Assembly (NCBI RefSeq): GCF_016802725.1
Contig: NC_052679.1
Location: 18,531,635 to 18,595,634 of the forward strand
Length of the DNA stretch: 64,000 nt
Direction of reading: 5' to 3'
Source: Solenopsis invicta
Lineage: Eukaryota > Arthropoda > Insecta > Hymenoptera > Formicidae
Part shown: positions 61,729 through 64,000 of the stretch, piece by piece
Numbering within the stretch: position 1 is the stretch's first letter
How the letters are laid out: each line of letters begins with the position of its first letter
Notes under the pieces: generated by a model
Database searches by the model: none
The model's input: the letters and a program-made list of their open reading frames with translations, nothing else
Told to the model about the DNA's origin: nothing
Program-made: the position numbers and the translations under genes

Positions 61729-63701
61729 GCTTGACTTCAGGCCACCTACCGTTACCAGATACATTCTGCAGCCAATAGGCAGGTGGCCAGCGGTGGACGA
61801 TCGCGCGGATCGCAGGACACTGAGTCGAATATAAACGCGCGAATGGCATTGCTCGTCCTCTTCGCGATCTCTTTATACATACTGTGCATTTTGTCCCTCA
61901 TCAAACTCATCCTTTATTTCAAGAATTACTTTCACCTGTATGTGATTAAAGGATAAATACGTTGCCGATGGTCGACGAGTCCTCTTCATACATTAGACTA
62001 TGCATCGATCACGGAGGCACAAATCGATGACTCTTGCATAGAGATTGTGTACACACGCGGGTGCAGAAATGGTGTCCTGTGCGTTTACAGTCAGCGGTAA
62101 AAGTTCTCTTTAGTACTCAGAAAAGCATACCTTCTCGCTTACATAGTTGACTGCATGATTCAAAATGCTTCGCACTTGCATCGGCGAATTACGTGTCATG
62201 CGTGTCATTATGTGAATGCTGCACGGGACACGATTAATGCGTTCGTCTGTACATGCGACTGGTAACTCGAAAATTAAAGACAAAAGTGAGAGAGACATTT
62301 ATCATGATGAATTCTGTAATATGCATTTCACTAAGCATGTTACACGATGTGTTACATTATATTGCGTTACATAATAGTGTTTATAAAAATCGCTAAATTT
62401 TATGATTATATGAAATATCTATTTTTCGAGTATTATTTTTTTCTTTGAATCAATTTGTAATTTTTCTTCTTTTTCATCGCGGTTTCAATGTACTTTATGC
62501 AATACACAAAGCTAATACTTGTGTGTTAAATTAAGACATTTAGATCTGATATAATCTTGTCTTTCTAACACGAGATAGTTCGACGATGTTTGAATTTTAT
62601 CATTTTCAGCACATTGACACAAGTTGTTTTAACGGTTAACATTGATGTACTATTAATAAGTGACATAGGAGCTTGTTTCATAAGGATTCAAATAATGATA
62701 ATCGTGTGCACATTTTTTGCATATGTTACTTCCATTGAGATAAGTAAGAGTTAGAAGATAATGAATTTAGAGATGAATATCATCTTGTAAATGAATCTTG
62801 GAATTAATTTGCTCTACTAGTTAGGTGTAAATTGTATCATCAAATTATTTTGATTTTTTTCTATATTAAATTATAGATTGTAATAACTCTGCGAAACTGA
62901 TGAAGACTTAGTATAGTCGAAACGTTTTTGTTAATATATTCTCTCGAGAATAATTTTTCTTTTCATTTATTTATATACGACCTAATAATAGCTCGTCATC
63001 TGATCGTTTTCCTCTATTAATTTGCGTTGCAAACAACGAGCGAAATACCGATTGTTTCTGTATTAAATAATTTTAAGCACTTAAACGCATTTGATCATAG
63101 AGTAATGCGTATATAAGCAATTTTTGCTTTTCTTTTTTTGTAATTAACAGTTACAAATGTATTATTCTATAAATAAGTGGATGTAATGCTGCAATGTTGA
63201 ACTTATGATACTGATAATTATTAACGGTAATTCTCATTCACTTGTAGTGTATGCGATGCCATATCTGTATTATGCAATCACGAATGAGCGCACATTATTT
63301 GAATGATATTAATTTATATCTCGCTGTCGTTGCATTAGCGTAACTCATGTATGTGAGACAAGAAACGTCCAGTGCCAAAGTCAGAATATCGTTTTTGTTT
63401 TAAACAAATCTGACAATAATCTGGTATAAATGATTTGTTTAATGCATTTAGGTGTCTCTTTGTCAAGAATATAAATGTAAAACTGATATAAAACCTTCTA
63501 GTTTGTAATAAACAAGTATTATTCTAAGGGTAGTCTTTTTTTTCGTCATTACCAATAAATCAAATTGTATCGATATCGACAAAATCGTATAAAATCCTCA
63601 ATTAGTATAAAAAAATCATATTGTTTCAATAATTGCATTATTAGTGGCCTATCGCCTGTTATTTGCAGAAATTTCATTACAAAGTAGTATACGTACAATA
63701 C
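61729..63701. terminator. Tetraspanin 3' UTR/intergenic region facing the ZFAND1-like gene
   Basis: No coding region is supported. GC-richer sequence continues to about 62060, then AT-rich DNA. A poly(A)-type signal (GTAATAAACAAG) near 63505 could end a long tetraspanin 3' UTR. The minus-strand gene ends at 63702, so the two genes converge. Confidence 0.45.
62897..62930 (+). ncRNA. Candidate solitary hammerhead-like core
   Basis: CTGATGA (exact CUGAUGA consensus), a 4-bp helix II GACT/AGTC with a 6-nt loop, then GAAAC followed by GTTTTTGTT. The order equals the hammerhead core and resembles the Penelope terminal motif at 33576. No RT sequence adjoins it, so it may be the end of a lost Penelope-like or other retroelement copy, or chance. 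Helices I and III are weak. Confidence 0.3.
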
Positions 63702-63979
63702 TTATGTATATAAAGATGGATCTATAATATCATCAGGTACATTATCAGAATATTCCAAGATAACTCGCTCTCCGTCAAAAACAGCGGAATCCTCAAATAA
63801 TTTTGTTAAAGGCGTGTCCATCTTACTGCATATCAGATCTCCGGTAGAATGACGGAAGAGTTTCAACTTATTCGTGGTGGTTGTGTTATTATTGTTGGGA
63901 ACTTTAAGCGTGTCTGCTATTGAATCGATACACTTGCCGAACGTCCAGTGCATGTTGACGAAGGTGCCTTTTGATGTGC
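63702..63979 (-). CDS. Zfand1: AN1-type zinc finger protein 1-like, C-terminal exon (partial)
   Basis: The exon starts after an ATAG acceptor at 63980/63981 and ends at the stop at 63702; upstream exons lie beyond the window. It reads MHWTFGKCIDSIADTLKVPN, then an Asn/Thr-rich run, TNKLKLFRH and RVILEYSDNVPDD. This matches the ubiquitin-like C-terminal domain of ZFAND1 (W.FGK.+D..AD..K+.N.NN....KL+L......YL.. +ILEY). ZFAND1 recruits the proteasome and p97 to stress granules. The AN1 zinc fingers themselves are not in the window, so the assignment rests on this domain alone. Confidence 0.6.
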
Positions 63980-64000
63980 CTATATGTTTATTTTTAACTG

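Overview
The window looks like nuclear DNA of an insect, most likely a hymenopteran and probably an ant. It is AT-rich and packed with small inverted-repeat elements. Its genes are spliced with canonical GT-AG junctions, and the proteins are animal ones (mitochondrial GPAT, tektin, V-ATPase Ac45, heparanase, BRD8, TspanC8 tetraspanin). The ant assignment is inference from overall character, not from a diagnostic gene. Exon boundaries were worked out by hand from splice sites and reading phase. For each complete multi-exon gene the summed exon lengths are divisible by three.

Layout. About 2.1-19.6 kb: one long plus-strand gene for mitochondrial-type glycerol-3-phosphate acyltransferase (13 coding exons, first intron 8.9 kb). 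About 19.7-34.6 kb: a gene-poor, damaged zone. It holds an orphan LRR C-terminal cap exon, the C-terminal half of a decaying PLP-dependent decarboxylase (active-site Lys replaced by Asn), an N-terminal exon of a similar decarboxylase lying downstream of it, a possible Tc1-like relic, a RAG1/Transib-like transposase tail, and two copies of a Penelope-like retroelement in head-to-head inverted order. About 35.2-38.2 kb: two small secreted-protein genes, the first of unknown family and the second Kazal-type. Between them sits a perfect 280-bp-arm palindrome carrying extra copies of an exon. About 39.7-42.6 kb: a broken LRR gene that lacks exactly the part found alone at 19.7 kb. About 42.6-64 kb: a compact, conserved block with tektin (-), VhaAC45 (+), heparanase (-), an unknown 205-aa nuclear-looking protein (-), BRD8 (-), a TspanC8 tetraspanin (+) and the 3' end of a ZFAND1-like gene (-).

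The conserved genes are housekeeping or cell-surface genes without a shared pathway; two pairs are divergent and probably share promoters (tektin/VhaAC45, BRD8/tetraspanin). The most unusual material is the rearranged middle: gene fragments in permuted order, a fresh inverted Penelope pair with candidate hammerhead-ribozyme cores and a small spliced Cys-rich reading frame in both arms, and the exon-derived palindrome.
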